Assembly: GCA_001953115.1 (NCBI GenBank)
Contig: LSSL01000148.1
Span: 9,860 to 60,921 of the forward strand
DNA: 51,062 nucleotides
Reading direction: 5' to 3'
Source: Smittium mucronatum
Taxonomy: Eukaryota > Kickxellomycota > Harpellomycetes > Harpellales > Legeriomycetaceae
Below, one piece after another: positions 22,200 through 35,483 of this stretch. The translations under genes were made by a program, and so were the position numbers. The stretch's first letter is position 1, and each line of letters opens with the position of its first letter. The notes under the pieces were generated by a model, which ran no database searches, was not told where the DNA came from, and saw nothing but the letters and a program-made list of their open reading frames with translations.

Positions 22200-25100
22200 A
22201 TAATTTATTCTTTTACCTTCAAATAGATTTAATCCTTGTAGTTGCCTTCGTTTAATAAATTTTATATTTTATTATGATAAATTTATTATATCACAAAAAA
22301 TAACATATTATAATTGACCGATGGTATTTTATTTAAAAAAAGCGCGAAGTACATATCTCTTATTTCAAAATTTGAGTATTTTTTTCTTTTAATTTATCAA
22401 ATTATTTTTAGTTTGATTTACTTATTTTAATTTGAAAACTCCGAATATAATAAATCCAATTTTAGAACGAATATAATTATCTATCAGTAAATTTTAAAGT
22501 ACTAGATAAAACCATTTTTCTAGATAAACTCGGTTGAAATTTCAGAAAAATCGAATCGAAATTATTAAATAGAAAAATAATAATTTCTCTGTGCTATTAA
22601 AACTATCTTCAATTATATATAATATTACTCTTTAAAGATAGTTATTTACAAAAAAATTATTTGAAATACTTTTGGATGTTAGTTTTTTAATTTAAAAGAT
22701 TAATTTATTGTAGAGAATTTTTACTCTGTTAGATAAAAAAAATATTCTTACCAAAATTCCTTAATCGAAATTTAATAAATACCTAATTTTAGAATTTTTT
22801 AGCACACACATATTTTTATATGCTACAATTTTTAATCTATATGCCATTTTTCCTAATAATAACCATATTTTATCTTAATTTTCCATAGTTAAAAACTATT
22901 CTAAATAAATAATAAATGATAATAGGAGTAATAACATAATTTCTAAAAAAAGGTTTTCTACAAAAAAATGTCTTAATAATCAAATTAATAGAATAAAATA
23001 TAACAATAATCCCTGCCTCACCTCCCCACAACATAATTTTTTTTTTGACAATATGAGAATATAAATTTTTATTTTCAATAATATTTCTATAAATCTATAA
23101 AAATGGTTTCTTAATTTAATTATAAACAATTACTTCAATATTAATAATATTTAATATATAATAATGCCTAAAATTCTATTTTTTACAATTTTATAATTAG
23201 ATATAAAGCAGAAAGTAATTTAAAATATAAAATTACGCTCTGGTTTATGCAATTATGAAATCATTTTGCACCATAGTTTTATTAAATGTATTAAAAAATT
23301 AAATGATAGCAGATCAAGAATTTTTATACAATTTACTTTAGAAAAACATTGTTTTTCGAGAAAAAAAAGTAAAAAAAGAGCTACAAACTTTAAATAAATT
23401 TTATTATATACAAAAAATATTTATGTTTATGTCACTATAATTGGGTTTAAATCAGGAAAGTTTTAGGGATTTTTTATTTTGATATGATTTTCGAGTAACA
23501 TAATATCATTTTATTCCCATAAAGTTCCAAATTCACTAAATTCAACTACTATAAAATATAAAATTTATGATAAGTTTTCTAATTATAGTTTGTATCGTTA
23601 CAGCTACCAAAAACTCAAAAAATTAGTTGAAAAAATATCACGTGTAGTCAAATTACATATTAAAATAAATTTATTTTGACTTTATAATAAAAAAAGAAAC
23701 AAAAAAGACAAAAGCCCTTTAAGAGAAAAAAATTTAAAGAAAAAAAAATAGAAAAATCAGTATATAATACAAATTTAGACTAATGAAATAATTTCGTAAA
23801 TTTTATCAAAAAATGTATTAGAGAAAGTTAATAATCTTTAAGACTCTAACTTTCTTTTTAAAAAAAGCTTTTTAGATTTTTTAAAAAGAATTATATAGTT
23901 ATATAATTATAAATTAATCAAATTTGTATTTAGAAATAAATATGCAACAAAAAAAATTTTTTCTGCCGTGTTTTGGGTTCTTGTCTATTTAAATAATTTA
24001 AAGTTTATAGTTTCGGAATCTTAAAGTTTTATTTGCCACAATTTTTTTTCGAAGATCTTGTAAAATGAGAAGAAAAAAAAAAAAGACATAAAAATTAAAA
24101 ATTGAACATAAAAAAAAATTTATGGCATAAAACACAAAAGTTTTGTATTTAAAAGTTTTGATTATAGAATTTTGTGAAGAATCCCGATAAAAAATAAATT
24201 AAAATTTTAAATAGTTTTTATCTTATTTTGATCATTTTTTAATATTTGTTCACATATTGGGCCCTTTCATTTTTTTTCTTTAATTAATTCTTTATATTTT
24301 AAATTAACCATTTTTTTTTATTCTGGTCTGGAATAAAAAATTCTCAATTTTTTCAGATATATTATTTAGGAGTATATTAAGCACTTCTATTTAATTTTAC
24401 AATAAGTAAGTTGATGAAGTTTCAACCTTTATTCTCTTAAATTTGTATCATGGTTGTTTCTAAACTGTAAATTTTTATAAAAAGGAATATAAATTAGAAG
24501 CCAAATTTATTGTTATTTTTTATTAAAAGTTTCAATTTTTTTAATTGAATGGTTCATGAATCAAGGAAAAAAGGGTGAAATTTTCATCAATTTTTGGGAT
24601 TAATTTTTATTTTAGTAGAGCTAAATCGAGCTAGGAAAAAAATAAATATAAAAGAGATTTTATAATTTTAAGTGTTATTGGAAATTTTAATAGATATGAA
24701 ATTTCATTAAATAAGCTTTTGTGTATTTTAATACTGATTTTTTCAAAAAATAAAAAGCTGAGTGTTTATTATTACGAGTTTAATTTAAATTTTTTCTTTG
24801 AAAAAAACCAATTATATATATGATTTTTAGGCTAGACACTTTCACCATTGTATTGATTAATAATATATTTTTAGTCATGTATTAGTGTTTTAAACATAGA
24901 CAATGTTTAAATTTAAGGAATATTTTCATAATTTTTATATCTAAAGGCAATAACTAACTGAAATACTTAAAACATACCATTTCGGCTTGATTTTTTTTAG
25001 AGGAATTTTGAAATCTGAAAATTTCATATATATAATTTTTGAGGGCATATGCGACGATTTAAATTAGAATTTATAACTAAACAATGTTATAAAAGCTTTT

Positions 25101-26986
25101 ATAAAAATTTCAGTTACAAATGAACCCACCTCTTATATTTTTGGATTTTTAATGAAAATATTTATTTATAAATTTACGCAATCAACAAGTTTTTTTAATC
25201 TTTAATATTGAGTTAAATTATATCAATAAATTAAAAAAATATCCGGTTTGACATATCAGAAAGTGGCTGGTTGGAAAATTTTTACCCTTACTACAATGAA
25301 TCAAATCAATTAAATTTTAGTTCCGATTAATAAATAGCTCTAATTTTATAATGAATCTTATTGTTAGATTTTTTATTGATCGCCTAATTCAAATAATAAT
25401 TTTTGAAAATTAATAATCATATCCTTTGTGCCGAAAGTTCTTCTATTTCAGGTAGAAAGAACAAAAAAGAGACTTGATTTAAATCTTTTTTTTAATTTTT
25501 GAAAATTGATTCTCTTATTTTTTTTTTCTCTTACTATAATTGAATGGAAGACCGAAATTTCACAAATAGGCATAAAAAATGTTTTATGACCTAAAAGAGT
25601 TTTAATTGATAGTGTTAAATAATTTATGAAAACATATAATAAATACAACTATTTTTCAATTATTTTTTTTTGTTCTGTAATCAAAAAAAAAAATAATGGA
25701 GATAAATTTAAAAGGAGTTTTTATAAATTTGAGGCGATTATGGTTATTTTTTGGAATATATTTAAATTTTTTTAATAAAAATGAAAAAAATATAGGTTTA
25801 AAGATCTTCTGAAATTCTGACGCTGACCCTTAAACAAAACCAAATTAATCATTGGTTATTATATAGAAATTCGGACCAAATATAATGAAATTGAAAAAAA
25901 AAACTAAGTGAATAACTATATATCACAATTGATTTATAATTATGGCCTGTGTTCAACATCAATCCTTTATAAATCTAAAAAAAAAGTGAAGATAGAAATA
26001 TTTGTGCATTGAGGTTTATAGTGGAATTAATGCTTTTTATATCAAAATAATCATTGAAAAAGTTTTTTATATCTCTACAGAAGAGATTTTTTCTGAGTTA
26101 TATTCAATATAATACATAATCCATAAAATAAATTCAAATTATTTGTCTAAAAATAATCAAAAATATTATATTTTTCAATATAATAGATAAATTCTAAAAG
26201 CAGGTAAATATAATATCGCACTAAGCATTTTCTAGTCAAGAATTCAAAAAAAATTTAACTTTGTCATGATTTTTACATCAAATATTTTCATGAATTTAAT
26301 TCAAAGTTACATAATATTTTAAATAACAACCTGATATTTCTATTTCTATTTCTATTTCTATCAATTAAACCAAATTTATATTTAATTTATAATAATGTGT
26401 TAGATAATTATTAATATCTATAAAGAAGCGAGTTAGCTCTTTTCATATTTTATTAAAGTATATTATGTTAAATTATATAAATCATATCGAATATATAATT
26501 ATTTTTATTCGAAAAATTTAAAATAATTCCATAAAATATTAATCGATTCCCTAACAGCATTATAATTACCTAATATATCAGTAAGGTATATAAAAGCAGA
26601 ATTCATAATTTCATACTAAGTATATTATTAAAAATGAGAAATTTCTAAATTTTAAATAAGATTTATTATGATATTCTGAAATTTAATAAGATAATTTTGA
26701 AAATTGAGTATCAAAAATAATTTTTTTTCGAATGTTTTATTTGTTATATATGTAGATTATGTTAATTTCAATAATATACAGATTTTATATTCCATTAATA
26801 TCCTGATCACCCCTAAGATTGTATTAAAAATAAAAAGAATTCACAAAAAAGCAAACTCTTCATGGATTTATACCTTAATAGTACAATAAGACCTCATAAA
26901 ATATTAAAATAAGCATAAAAAAAGGATTGAAGTATCATCAGAGTAAATTATTCATTGAATAATGTCGCATAAATAATGAACTATTA
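22200..26986. other. Featureless AT-rich DNA
   Basis: No gene was seen. The open frames at 25448-25648 (minus) and 26704-26889 (plus) have only chance-like I/K/N/F/Y composition. One hexanucleotide tandem repeat is listed separately. Confidence 0.5.
26335..26361. repeat. (TATTTC)n tandem repeat
   Basis: Four exact TATTTC units plus a partial fifth. Confidence 0.95.
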
Positions 26987-28405
26987 ACATTTTACCTAAA
27001 ACCAATTTGGAATAGTTTTTTATCCTAATTATAATACTCTCCATTCCATATACCAGCCAATTGGCCGATCGGCCTAATGGTTATTTATTATATAGACCAA
27101 CTATCTTATTTGTAATAAAAAACAATTTTAAATCGGTCTAAATGAAAATAAACATGCGAATTTTGTACTTTTGTACTTTTTTAATTTTTTCATATTTAAT
27201 AAACGCCTCCAAAAAAAGTTTATTAAAATAATGATCCCACAAAAAAGTGAATTTCAAAAAAGAGTTCGTAAAATTTGAGTTTTTTTATCTGATGGCCTTT
27301 TTATTAATATTTTTTGAGGATTTATAATAAATTTGACTTTCTTAAATTATTACGGAGAGTGTACACTGTAAATAAACATCAATTTTTAATAATAATATTT
27401 TTATTTTTTAGTTGATAAAATCATGAATATAATTTTTAAAAAAAAATTCAATCCAATTTAATTCCGTTCTCCTCTTAGTATTATCCCTGAAATCTTTACT
27501 TATTTTTATCTCAATTTTTTTTTTACAATATTTCAATTATAGTTAAATACCCCTATATACTGACTCTATATTTTCAGTAAAGTTATTATAAAATCTTCTT
27601 TTAATTTTTTTTTTTTTAATTTTCTTATTGATCTTCCCCTTTTTTTTGGTTTCTATGGCAAAATTTATTTTAAAAAAAGGCTTTTATTAATTAATTTTAT
27701 AAGTTTAAGATTGATAAAAACATGGGTATATTATTTGTAAAAATTAAACTATTTTTAAGAATCTCTTCTTCTAATAAAAATTTTTTATTTTGAAAAAATC
27801 CAATAAGAATATATTGTTTTTATAAGAAAGGATTTTAATATATCTCTACGCTTACACATTTTTAAAAACATATTTAAAGAACATACTATAAAATAGCCTT
27901 AATACTTTTAATACGTTATTTTATTTGTAAAATAATGATATTTAGAACTGAATAAATTTTTAGAGTTAAAAAAGGAAAATTATACCCAATTTCTGTATTT
28001 TTTCATTTTTATGTTGGCATATAGATTAAATAGAAAAAAGCCAATATATATAACATCAAGAAAAACTAACTATTTAATCATAAAAAAAATTAATAAAAAT
28101 GACAGTTTGATAGAAAAACTCAAATTTTAGGAACTCTTGTTCAAAATTCATATTTTTTTGTTATCATTATTTTAATCAGCTTTTTTTGAAGGCGTTTATT
28201 AAATATGAGAAAATTAAAAAAGTACAAAAATCTTATGTTTATTTTCATTTAGTCCAATTTAAAATTGTTTTTTATTACAAATAAAATAGTTGGTCTATAT
28301 AGTAAATAACCATTAAGCCGATCGGCCAATTGGCTGGTATATGGAATGGGGTTTATTATAATCAGGATAAAGATTATGCCAAATCGGTGTTAGGTAAAAT
28401 ATTTT
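26987..28405. mobile_element. Older foldback / MITE-like element with GATCGGCC core in its arms
   Basis: The left arm (about 26987-27330) and right arm (about 28060-28405) are imperfect reverse complements. Paired landmarks include ATTTTACCTAA at the tips, CCATTCCATATACCAGCCAA at 27042-27061, CCAATTGGCCGATCGGCC at 27057-27074 and AATAAACGCCT near 27199. The best-paired ~190 bp (27040-27225 with 28185-28350) has scattered substitutions, and the inner part is more diverged. The ~730 bp loop has no frame. The element is therefore non-autonomous and older than the repeat at 17388-19066. Superfamily is not identified; no TTAA or clear TA duplication was seen. Confidence 0.8.
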
Positions 28406-31050
28406 AAAGTCAATAGTCCTGAAACCGTTAATAAAAAGTTTCAAAAATTAAAATTTATAAAATAGAAAAATTAAAATATAGATATTTAGTTTTTTTTAAA
28501 GAAGATTAATTTTCATAAAGAGTAAATTATCTCACGAAATTGGTTAAGAGCTCTTAATTCAACTTTTCATTTCTCTTTTATAATAAAAAAAATAATTATT
28601 GCCCTAGAGGGCTATAAAATGTACACATTTACATGGTGTAAAAATATTTTAATTGTCAATATCCAAAATTTGTTCTCGGTGACGCTGTTACAAGACAAAT
28701 ATATTTTACTAATTTTTTTGGAGTATATCTGACAAAATCGTGTATATATTATATAAAATTTTGAAAAAAATATATAATTAATGATTAATTGTAGATTTTT
28801 CTCCAGTATAATATACCTGGTGGCATAAAATTATCCAAGAAAATCTATCTAGTAAAAAATCTGGTCCAGTTTCGCAAAGAGTAAATTTTTGGGCACAATA
28901 TCCAGTAATATCTCTAAATTCTGTAATTTTTTGCAGATTTTACCGTAAGATATTAATAAAAATTTTAAAAAATTTTAAAGAAGATTTATATATTATTTAA
29001 TTAAACTTCTTTTAATAGCTTTTTGATCTGTTTGTTTAAAAATGAGCATTTTTTCCCGATTCGGATGATGTAATAAATTCACAGAAAAGAATCCTTGAAG
29101 AATATGATAGCTGTTTTGAATGATATAGTGATTTACGCCTAAGTAATAATAATTTGTATTAAGTAATTACCTTTAAATCTATGTATTTAATTGAAAAAAA
29201 AAGCAAAATAGATATAGTTAAGATATTTTTAAAAATAACGAAAATGATAATAGGATCTAAAAGCAACAATATATCATTAAATGGGTATTGATATGATCAG
29301 ATAATCGTGGAGTCAATTTATTGTAAAATATATATCATAACGTTCTATTCTTTTACGAAAAAATACACTCAAATAATAATGACTGTTTAAAAAGAGATAT
29401 TTTTCATATTCTTATTGATTAGAGCTTTTGAAATTTCAATCAAATATGTAAATTTATATAGTTAAAACAAACTCAAAAATAATTATAGCTGTATGAATTA
29501 AAAAAAAATTATATGGTAGATATTTAACTGATAAATTCAAAGAGAAAAAGAGTAATACAAAAAATTATAGTCGGAAATTTCAGAATTTCAGAATTTCAGA
29601 ATTTCAAATTTAATTTAAATTTAGAAATTATTGTATTTCAGAATTTAACGAATATTTCGTAAATAAGCTTTTGTATATTATTAAATTTTGAATAAAAGTG
29701 TAAATTTAAATTTAAAATAAAATTAAAGTATGATATGATCAAATAACATATTTTATCGTTATAAATGGTCTAATGATGATAAAAAAATTTTTTTCTCAGG
29801 GTTTTAAAATCGTGAATGGTCCGTGTTTTTTTTTATTGCTTAAATACATTTTATCTAATTATAAATTTATTATTTATACAAATTTTCGGTTATCTTGTTT
29901 GTGCAAATAAGGTATCTTACCCATAAAAATGTGGAATAAATGATAAAACTCATAGTAGATATTCGATGTAGTTATTTAACTTTTTATTAAATTTGAAAAA
30001 AAATTTCCGTTAAAAAAAATGATATTCGATGTAATCTATAATTCTGGTGCTGATAAGAGAACATGAGCAATAAAAACGCATTATGAGTTGAGAATGATTG
30101 GAATTCAAATTTCATCATCAAATAGACTAATCAAACATGAAGTAAGAGAAAAAATTTAGATTATGAAGATCTCAACTATTTTCTGGCTTAAAGAGGAATA
30201 TTTTGCATTAATAAAGATATAAAAGAAAATGAAAACTAATTTCCTAAAGGGAAATCGAGTTTTGAGATATTGATTTCTCCTTTTTTTTATCTAAAAAAAC
30301 ATATTTTAAATATTTTAGCGGTAGTTATAGTAAAACTTATGTCAATTTCGTTACATAAATACATAATAAATGAATTTTTTAATTAAAAATATATTGTATT
30401 TCATTTTCTAATATATATTGTTTTTGGAGGGTTTTAATTTAACAAGGTCATTGATTTCTGTGGAGATTTAGAATATAATTTATAACAACTGGATCCTTTA
30501 TCATGGGGTTTAAATTGAAAAATATTCATCAATTTATGTTTTATTTTTACTCCTTCTATTTTTTACACATAAATTATCAGTAAAATATATATCTTTTCTT
30601 CCATTATCATTATACTCAATAAAAAGATAATTTTTCTCTTTCAAATATTATTGGTTTATGAATTGGAGAATTTTATAATTAATAGGTGATTAGTGCAAAT
30701 TTTTTTGATTATACAAAGTTAATTTCCTCGTTTTTGATTTTGGTATCTGATTTCGAGATATTAAGAATAAATATAAAAAAATTAAAATTTATTTTGACAA
30801 GTCATCTTAATAAAGATAAGTTTTAAAACTATTTTTTTGAAATCCTTGAATATTTTTTTTAAAATTAATTATATGTGGAAATATATTTACATAAAGTAAG
30901 AGTCAACAAATCTTCAATTTTTTAATTAAATTAAATTTGATGACTTGGACCGTTTCAAATAAATATAGTTAAAAATAATAATCTTAACTTCATTTTAAAA
31001 TTATTTACACCTACTTCCCGTTTATTTTTTTTGAAATTATGTTTGATGCT
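28406..31050. other. Featureless AT-rich DNA
   Basis: No gene or repeat arms were seen. Three exact copies of CAGAATTT lie in tandem at 29581-29604. Confidence 0.5.
29581..29604. repeat. (CAGAATTT)3 tandem repeat
   Basis: Three exact 8-base units with diverged flanking half-units. Confidence 0.9.
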
Positions 31051-31086
31051 ATTGTCGGTAGCGGATTCTCTATTCTACTTAGACTT

Positions 31087-31556
31087 TTACAAATACTCGC
31101 TTCGAAACTGTTGTTTTGCAGCCAAAGTTGAGGCAACGCTAAGTGCACTATTACTAGAGCATTCATCGCTCTCACCCAGCAGAGACCTTAGGACAGGTAC
31201 GCTCCCTTAATCTGCCTATCTACACTTCGCTTGTTGCTACCTATTTTAACACCATTAAGTGTTTTTACAGTCTCCTCAGTAGATATAATAGGCGAAAACC
31301 TTACCGGAAGGTTGGGACCGGAACTTTAAGAAATTTCCAATAAAGAGGCCACAATATCTTCTATAACTGGTTCTCCCGTCAAGTTTACGGATGGGTCTAA
31401 GTCATCACCTAGCGTAGGTACTTTATCTGAGAAAGAGGCTGAAAAATTACTATCTCTATCTTCCGCCACCTCTCGTCAAATGCAAACCTCCCGGGCAAAT
31501 TCATAAGGATAAGTGTCGGAATCGAGCAAATCATGGTTGTTCATAAACATATCCAT
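31087..31556 (-). pseudogene. Unknown element protein, copy A (decayed)
   Basis: On the minus strand an ATG at 31556 opens a frame that begins MDMFMNNHDLLDSD and contains YPYEFAREV. It meets a TGA at 31478-31476, continues in the same frame through KVPTLGDDLDPSVNL and GEPVIEDIVASLLEIS to a TAA at 31328, and on to a TAA at 31190. A shift then continues as SLLGESDECSSNSALSVAST to a stop at 31089-31087. Composition is far less AT-rich than the flanks. The protein is acidic and serine-rich in places, with no motif that I recognise. Copy B at 45.8 kb encodes a homologous sequence with the TGA at the same place. A gag-like or accessory protein of an unrecognised element is my guess only. Confidence 0.6.
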
Positions 31557-31559
31557 AGC

Positions 31560-31872
31560 ATTAAATAAGCTAATCCCTTCACTAAGCAATGAAAATAGAT
31601 AACTAAACTAATAAACCGGACTAACAGGTAATTATCACAGTCAAGGAAAGTGCTATTCTAATAAATAAAACTAACTTAAACAAAAAATGGTAAAAAACCC
31701 GAGTAATATAAAAATAAACATATTCCGAACTAAACGAAAAAAATAACTATACTATACTATACTAATAAAATATAAAGTGAATAAAATAGCCCTCAAACAT
31801 GCTAAGACTTTCAGAATATAAAGGGGGCGTAGCTTCACTTCGGGAAAAAGAGCGCTTCCTACCACTTTAATA
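31560..31872 (-). other. Leader of copy A, shared with copy B
   Basis: In the minus orientation the leader starts near 31872 with AAAGTGGTAGGAAGCGCTC, and a GAAGTGAAGCTACGCC motif follows. Copy B has AAAGTGGCAGAACGCTCAC and a GATGGAGTTACGC motif at 45478-45520, so the two copies align well upstream of the coding part. A pentanucleotide repeat (ACTAT)n lies at 31746-31764. This conserved leader is the kind of sequence expected of an untranslated region or a terminal repeat. Confidence 0.55.
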
Positions 31873-32916
31873 CGAAAATCATTTATATCCACACTCAAAA
31901 TATTTCTGTGGGAATTTTCGAGACTACTAAAATTAATTATTTCTAATTTAATTTTAAATAATTTGGGGGAGGGTGAGCGTGGGAACTTGGAGGTTTGGCT
32001 ACTTTATAATCACCTTTTTCAGATATTTTTTTATATTATTAATTTGTTAATAAATGAATTATAATTAGACAAAAATATATATATGAAAAAAAACACCTAA
32101 AAAAATTTGTAAAAAATAAAAATTTAACAAAAATAATTCATATTTATCACTTTTTCATATTTTCCGCAATGAAAATATATAAAATGATTTTTTTTGAATA
32201 AATTAAATTATAAAAATATAAATACTTTATTTTAATTTTTTAGATTTTTTTAAGAAACTTTCCTAACATCACATATATCGAGACTATTTGAATATCTATT
32301 ATTAAATTTTTTTTAATTAATTTATATACTTTAAAGAAAATTTTTAAATATAGAACATAGTTAATTAATATATATTTATTTGCGCGAATTTAAAAATTAT
32401 TTTAAGTCAAATATTAAACTGTTCTATTTAATGATTTTGTTTAAAACACTAATAGCATTGCCAACAACAAAACCTAATAAGAATATTTTAAGTTATTTTT
32501 GAATTTAAATCAAATGATATCGGATATTTTCTCATAAATGCTAATAATAACTCAAAATTATTATTATAGGTTAATTTATATACAATGATGTTATATCTTT
32601 GATATAATTATACTTCATTTACCATTTTATGACCTACTTCCGAACGAGGCACATGTGTTATTATGTTATAAATCATACATGTAACTAAAAAATATAAATA
32701 TGTAAATATAAATAGGCTATAAATTTTTCTAAGATTTCAAAGATATACTTAATGAATCATAAGTAAAAATTAAATCGCGCTTTAATGTGTATCTATTAGT
32801 TAATTAGACATAAAGCATAAATATTTATGCAATATTTTCTGCATTTAAAAAACCAAAAAATAGCGTGAAATTAATTTTCGTCAATCTGGGGTCACCCAAA
32901 CCTATTTTAAAACAAT
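31873..32916. other. AT-rich DNA with a small G-rich patch
   Basis: A G-rich patch (GGGGGAGGGTGAGCGTGGG) lies at about 31964-31982 and may still belong to the copy A element. The rest is featureless. Confidence 0.45.
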
Positions 32917-33620
32917 TTTTTTAAATCAAATTAAGAAAAAGTGGGATCAAATATGAATAAATTAAATTTAATATGGAGAAAGTGAATTAAATATATAAAT
33001 CAGTGAAAATTAATAGGAAATAGCGCAAAAATTTTCATTATTGATAATTTAAAAATTGGGAAAAAGTGAAGTCAAATTTTTTAAAATAAAATTAAAATCC
33101 TAATTGACCTGTATTTAGTTATTTTTCCATATTGAGACGTTAGAAAAAGTGCAAAAAGTGCTTTAATTTGTTAAAATGGATATATTTTATAATTATTACA
33201 TTTTTGGTATGTGATACATAATTTAAACCTTTGAGTTTTTTCGAATATTTGGTTGAAAATGGCTTTTTAATAATTTTTTAATCTTTGAAACAAAAGGGGA
33301 AAATATTATACACTTGCCAAAATGAAAAATATTTTCGGCAGATTTATTTTAGTATTTAGAAAAAAATACGTGTGAATATTCACAAAAATAAAAGAAAGTT
33401 TTAGTTATGAAATTTATTTTTGGAAGTGAATTAAAATATATGTGAAGAAAAAATAAAGAACATTGCATTTATTATTTCAAAGACGATTTTTTAACTTACA
33501 AGTTTTTTTTAATAAATGTTTTTGAAAAAAAAGTGACTTACATAAAATATTCCTTTTACGATAAATTTAAAATAATTTAATTTTATATTAATAATACCAA
33601 TTTCTTTATTTAAATAAATA
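32917..33620 (+). repeat. Left arm of the Tc1/IS630-type element
   Basis: From TTTTTTAAATCAAATTAAGA at 32917, this arm is the reverse complement of the right arm. The blocks compared by eye (32919-33000 and 33060-33240) showed no mismatch. Small differences appear only in the innermost ~60 bp (33570-33620). Confidence 0.93.
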
Positions 33621-33779
33621 GTAATATCGTAATTTTTTTTGAAATTTTGTGGAAACTAATTACACCCCAAAAGGCATATTCCTAAACTGTTTAGAATCAG
33701 AAAAAAAATGTTTGGATGAATTATGAAATTTATATTAAATTTTAGTTGTTATAGCTTCAATAGAATCGTTTATTTTTTT

Positions 33780-34700
33780 TCCTATTACTTGAATAGCCCT
33801 TCAATTTTTTGCACAGCAAATCAGAGTCTCCTTCATGGAAAAATTTAAACTTCAATAATTTTTTTTATGTAGCACTCATTTATGCTCCAAGCGTTTTCAA
33901 TTGGGTTAATAATAAGATTTTAAGATTTTAAATAAAGAAATTTAGCTCAAGGGTATGAAACAATAAAATTTTAAACTCTTTCATGAAATCCTGCATTACC
34001 AGAAATAATAACAAAGTTTGATTTGGATACTATATTAGTTATAGATTCATTTTAAGCCTATCGACCCATTCTTGCAATTTTGTGCAATAAAGCTATTTTT
34101 TAAACCTAAAATGTGGCATTTTAGAAAAAATAACCATCAAATCATGTGAATATTGGAGTCCTTATTTTTTGGAATCTTATCTGCAGCCCTATTACCGCTT
34201 TTGGACCGACCCCTAGTTCTTCTAATAAACATATTGACGTTGCTTTCTTCAATAAAAATAAAAAAACTTCCTGGATCTTCAATATCAAAGAAACTGTTGA
34301 CGCATCTTCTACGCTTTTCCTTATTTATCTAAGTGTTTTCTTGGGTAGTTTTGAAGTAGTTACCTTTGACGGTGAATGTTTTAAATTCCAATATACCGCC
34401 TATTTTTTGAGTACAAAATATTAAATTTCGACGATTATTTTAGGATATACAGGATATTTTACTCTAACTTTTGAATAAAAATTCAGAATGGACTTTATTT
34501 AATTTTTTAAAAACATCTCTACTCTTACCTCTTTTAGATGTGCACGTTTTTCCTGACCTTATCCAAAAATATGCAATTGAGGCTTTTATATTATGGGCTT
34601 ATATTATAATGTAAAACTCGTTTCAATTTTCAGCATAATGAAACTCAGAAACGCGATCGGAAATAGGGTATTTCATGTAGCTACTTCTGATATCGCAGTT
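33780..34700 (-). pseudogene. Decayed DDE transposase (Tc1/IS630 type)
   Basis: Minus-strand relic of the transposase that would cut and paste the element. From right to left: about 34340-34390 gives EFKTFTVKGNYFKTTQ, a worn N-terminal segment before the catalytic domain. About 34226-34262 gives IFIEESNVN, where the family has a D-E-x-x-F-N block carrying the first catalytic Asp (Glu here). 34183-34220 gives RRTRGRSKSGNRA, the conserved R-G-R-S-x-x-G-x-R-A block. 33972-34003 gives IISGNAGFHERV, the D-N-A-x-F-H block with Asp replaced by Gly. 33868-33905 gives NPIENAWSI, the block holding the final acidic residue. The expected YSP segment before it is lost. Stops and frameshifts separate the blocks and two catalytic acids are changed, so it cannot be active. 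The match to the DDE_3-type domain is by eye but strong. The plus-strand frame at 34146-34424 is only its antisense shadow. Confidence 0.88.
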
Positions 34701-34777
34701 GTGATCAATAGCCAAATTCCTAAATGATATAATTTTAAGATATAAATAAATTTTGAATCAATAATTATAAATGTACA

Positions 34778-35483
34778 ATTATTTATTCAAATAAAGAAAT
34801 TGATATTATTAATATAAACTTAAATTATCTTAAATTTATCGTAAAAGGAATATTTTATGTAAGTCACTTTTTTTTCAAAAACATTTATTAAAAAAAACTT
34901 GTAAGTTAAAAAATCGTCTTTGAAATAATAAATGCAATGTTCTTTATTTTTTCTTCACATATATTTTAATTCACTTCCAAAAATAAATTTCATAACTAAA
35001 ACTTTCTTTTATTTTTGTGAATATTCACACGTATTTTTTTCTAAATACTAAAATAAATCTGCCGAAAATATTTTTCATTTTGGCAAGTGTATAATATTTT
35101 CCCCTTTTGTTTCAAAGATTAAAAAATTATTAAAAAGCCATTTTCAACCAAATATTCGAAAAAACTCAAAGGTTTAAATTATGTATCACATACCAAAAAT
35201 GTAATAATTATAAAATATATCCATTTTAACAAATTAAAGCACTTTTTGCACTTTTTCTAACGTCTCAATATGGAAAAATAACTAAATACAGGTCAATTAG
35301 GATTTTAATTTTATTTTAAAAAATTTGACTTCACTTTTTCCCAATTTTTAAATTATCAATAATGAAAATTTTTGCGCTATTTCCTATTAATTTTCACTGA
35401 TTTATATATTTAATTCACTTTCTCCATATTAAATTTAATTTATTCATATTTGATCCCACTTTTTCTTAATTTGATTTAAAAAA
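34778..35483 (-). repeat. Right arm of the Tc1/IS630-type element
   Basis: Reverse complement of 32917-33620, ending at GATTTAAAAAA (35483). Confidence 0.93.

Larger units (their letters stand above)
32917..35483 (-). mobile_element. Tc1/mariner-IS630-type transposon with ~700 bp inverted arms
   Basis: A 2.57 kb unit in which two arms of about 700 bp flank a broken DDE transposase. Most Tc1/mariner elements have terminal repeats of a few tens to a few hundred bases, so these arms are long for the family. The outer edges do not pair beyond 32917 and 35483 (CCTATTTTAAAACAA on the left, GGTGTAGCG on the right), so the true tips may lie slightly outside and one may be damaged. No clear TA duplication can be assigned. 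Confidence 0.8.

Noticed and set aside
26335..29604. CRISPR-like or satellite arrays
   Set aside because: The tandem repeats at 26335 and 29581 have units of 6 and 8 bases without spacers. They are ordinary microsatellites.
34146..34424. Open plus-strand frame of 92 codons
   Set aside because: It is antisense to the transposase relic whose conserved blocks are readable on the minus strand.
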